NCBI RefSeq assembly: GCF_003478445.1
Contig: NZ_QUET01000040.1
Coordinates: 1-23,717, forward strand
From: Roseburia sp. AM59-24XD
Lineage (GTDB): Bacteria > Bacillota > Clostridia > Lachnospirales > Lachnospiraceae
Direction of reading: 5' to 3'
Length of the DNA: 23,717 bases
The translations under genes were made by a program, and so were the position numbers. Shown here piece after piece: positions 22,977 to 23,717 of this stretch (its first letter is position 1; the number at the start of each line of letters is the position of its first letter). Below the pieces are notes generated by a model. It was not told where the DNA came from. It searched no databases and was given only the letters and a program-made list of their open reading frames with translations.

Positions 22977-23471
22977 CTATATCAAACACAGATCACAATA
23001 TGCACATTTGGAACATAATTTTGTTCTCTTCATCATGGGCGGTTTCTCTTGTTTTTTTATACTAATAATTTCCTGAATTACATTTTTTATTTTGATTTCG
23101 TCATCTTCCGACAGCTCAACGATTACATTTTGTTTCAATAAGGGATAATCAATTTTTGCCTTTAACCCCTTCACTCCATGTTCTTTTAAATAGTACAAAT
23201 AATACTTCACCTGCCATATTCCTGCCTGTTCTATTGATTTGCTCTTCTTAATTTCATGCAGTTCCTGATGATCTTTGATAAAATCAATATTAATTTCACC
23301 ATTTATTTGAATATGTTTTTCACTTCGTTCATAGCTTGACTCATCTAGAAGTTTTCCTATCTGTACATCCTCATTTTCTGATTCCATATTAATCTCATGG
23401 CAAAAATACCATAATTTGCGTCTGCATACAAAATAGTAATAAATCATAACACCTGTTATTCTTTCTTCCAT
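22977..23471 (-). CDS. cas4: CRISPR-associated exonuclease Cas4
   Basis: A 164-residue RecB-like nuclease that trims prespacers and helps select PAM. The N-terminal C16 (FVCRRKLWYF) and the C-terminal cysteines C153, C156, C159, C162 (KLCSKCAYCDLC) can bind an iron-sulphur cluster. The nuclease core shows D63, E73-I-K75 (HEIKKSKS) and Q87 of the QVKYYLYYL motif. Length and motifs are normal. It leads the operon cas4-cas1-cas2. AAAGGAG lies 13 bases before the ATG, a long spacing. Cas3 would be expected just upstream in a complete I-B locus but is absent from the 246 bases visible. Confidence 0.95.
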   Translation of the reverse strand: MEERITGVMIYYYFVCRRKLWYFCHEINMESENEDVQIGKLLDESSYERSEKHIQINGEINIDFIKDHQELHEIKKSKSIEQAGIWQVKYYLYYLKEHGVKGLKAKIDYPLLKQNVIVELSEDDEIKIKNVIQEIISIKKQEKPPMMKRTKLCSKCAYCDLCLI

Positions 23472-23717
23472 AGTAATTCAATGCTCCTTTCTCAAACGGC
23501 AAACTTAGAGCTATATACACATTTTTCCACAATAAACTATATTCTTTTTAAATACATTATTCGTTATTATCACTTTTATATTTAGTAGCAACAACATCTC
23601 CTTATTAGTATAATGGCTCAGTTGTCAAGACAAAAATTTGATATTTTTATAATGAACTGATATGTTGACGGTTGCATGGGAGAATACAATGCAGTATTTC
23701 CCAGAATTTTATATTAT
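23472..23717. other. AT-rich region upstream of cas4; possible leader ORF, no cas3 end
   Basis: No gene of normal size. On the minus strand a 28-codon frame (23511-23597, beginning MLLLLNIKV) follows directly on AAGGAG after a TATACT box, so it may be a leader peptide or the remnant of a lost gene start. A 10-bp imperfect hairpin at about 23673-23694 (TGGGA...TCCCA type) is followed on the plus strand by AATTTTAT, too weak to call a terminator. No CRISPR repeats are seen. Confidence 0.45.
23607..23633 (-). promoter_or_regulatory. Possible promoter of the cas4-cas1-cas2 operon
   Basis: Minus strand TTGTCT (23628-23633), 15-base spacer, TATACT (23607-23612). The -10 is good and the spacing short, so it is tentative. 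The leader to cas4 would be about 130 bases. Confidence 0.35.

Noticed and set aside
23673..23704. Terminator near the right edge
   Set aside because: The imperfect 10-bp hairpin has only a short, mixed T-tail and no gene ends beside it in view.

Overview
The window reads as a chromosomal segment of a gut-type Clostridia, most likely a Lachnospiraceae relative of Roseburia, Lachnospira or Butyrivibrio. This is inferred from the gene families seen: a GH5 cellulase with a BspA-type leucine-rich tail, a gut-type beta-glucuronidase, FliB, DDRF-type anti-sigma factors, a PcfB/VirD4 conjugative element and a type I-B-like cas module. No database search was run, so the genus is not fixed.

Layout. 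(1) 1 to about 3.5 kb is the end of an integrative conjugative element (ICE). All its genes run leftward: a HTH/DUF6017 replication-type protein with an iteron-like repeat block, DUF5348, PcfB and a VirD4 coupling protein that leaves the window. Two direct repeats resembling Tn916 DR2 integrase arm sites lie at 3386-3405, just before the terminator of a chromosomal tRNA-Thr(GGT). (2) 3.5-6.3 kb holds the tRNA, a secreted membrane-anchored protein, and a divergent operon (lipoprotein-like protein, DUF2975 membrane protein, YozG-like HTH). Their facing promoters carry two matching 19-bp palindromes. (3) 6.3-12.7 kb holds a large secreted GH5 cellulase preceded by a micro-ORF, a diguanylate cyclase gene broken by a frameshift, a small acidic protein, and a DUF4234-DUF2752 membrane operon.

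(4) 12.7-16.25 kb is a leftward run of two complete ECF sigma/membrane anti-sigma pairs. Each sigma gene has its own ECF-type promoter with the same AAC-Y(N17) architecture, and both anti-sigmas share an N-terminal IDDRF motif. (5) 16.3-20.5 kb holds a GH2 beta-glucuronidase, the flagellin lysine methylase FliB, and two uncharacterised genes (one cytoplasmic, one exported). (6) From about 20.5 kb the DNA becomes visibly AT-rich. It carries a truncated small ORF, a ParE/RelE-type toxin-antitoxin pair with a shortened toxin, and a cas4-cas1-cas2 adaptation module with no interference genes and no CRISPR array in view. This looks like an eroding defence/mobile island.

The points most worth checking are the divergent palindromic operators, the tandem sigma/anti-sigma circuits, the coupled micro-ORF in front of the TTG-started cellulase, the intragenic iteron-like repeats in the ICE replication gene, and the array-less adaptation module. 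I found no gene set that can be claimed as a wholly new system from sequence reading alone.
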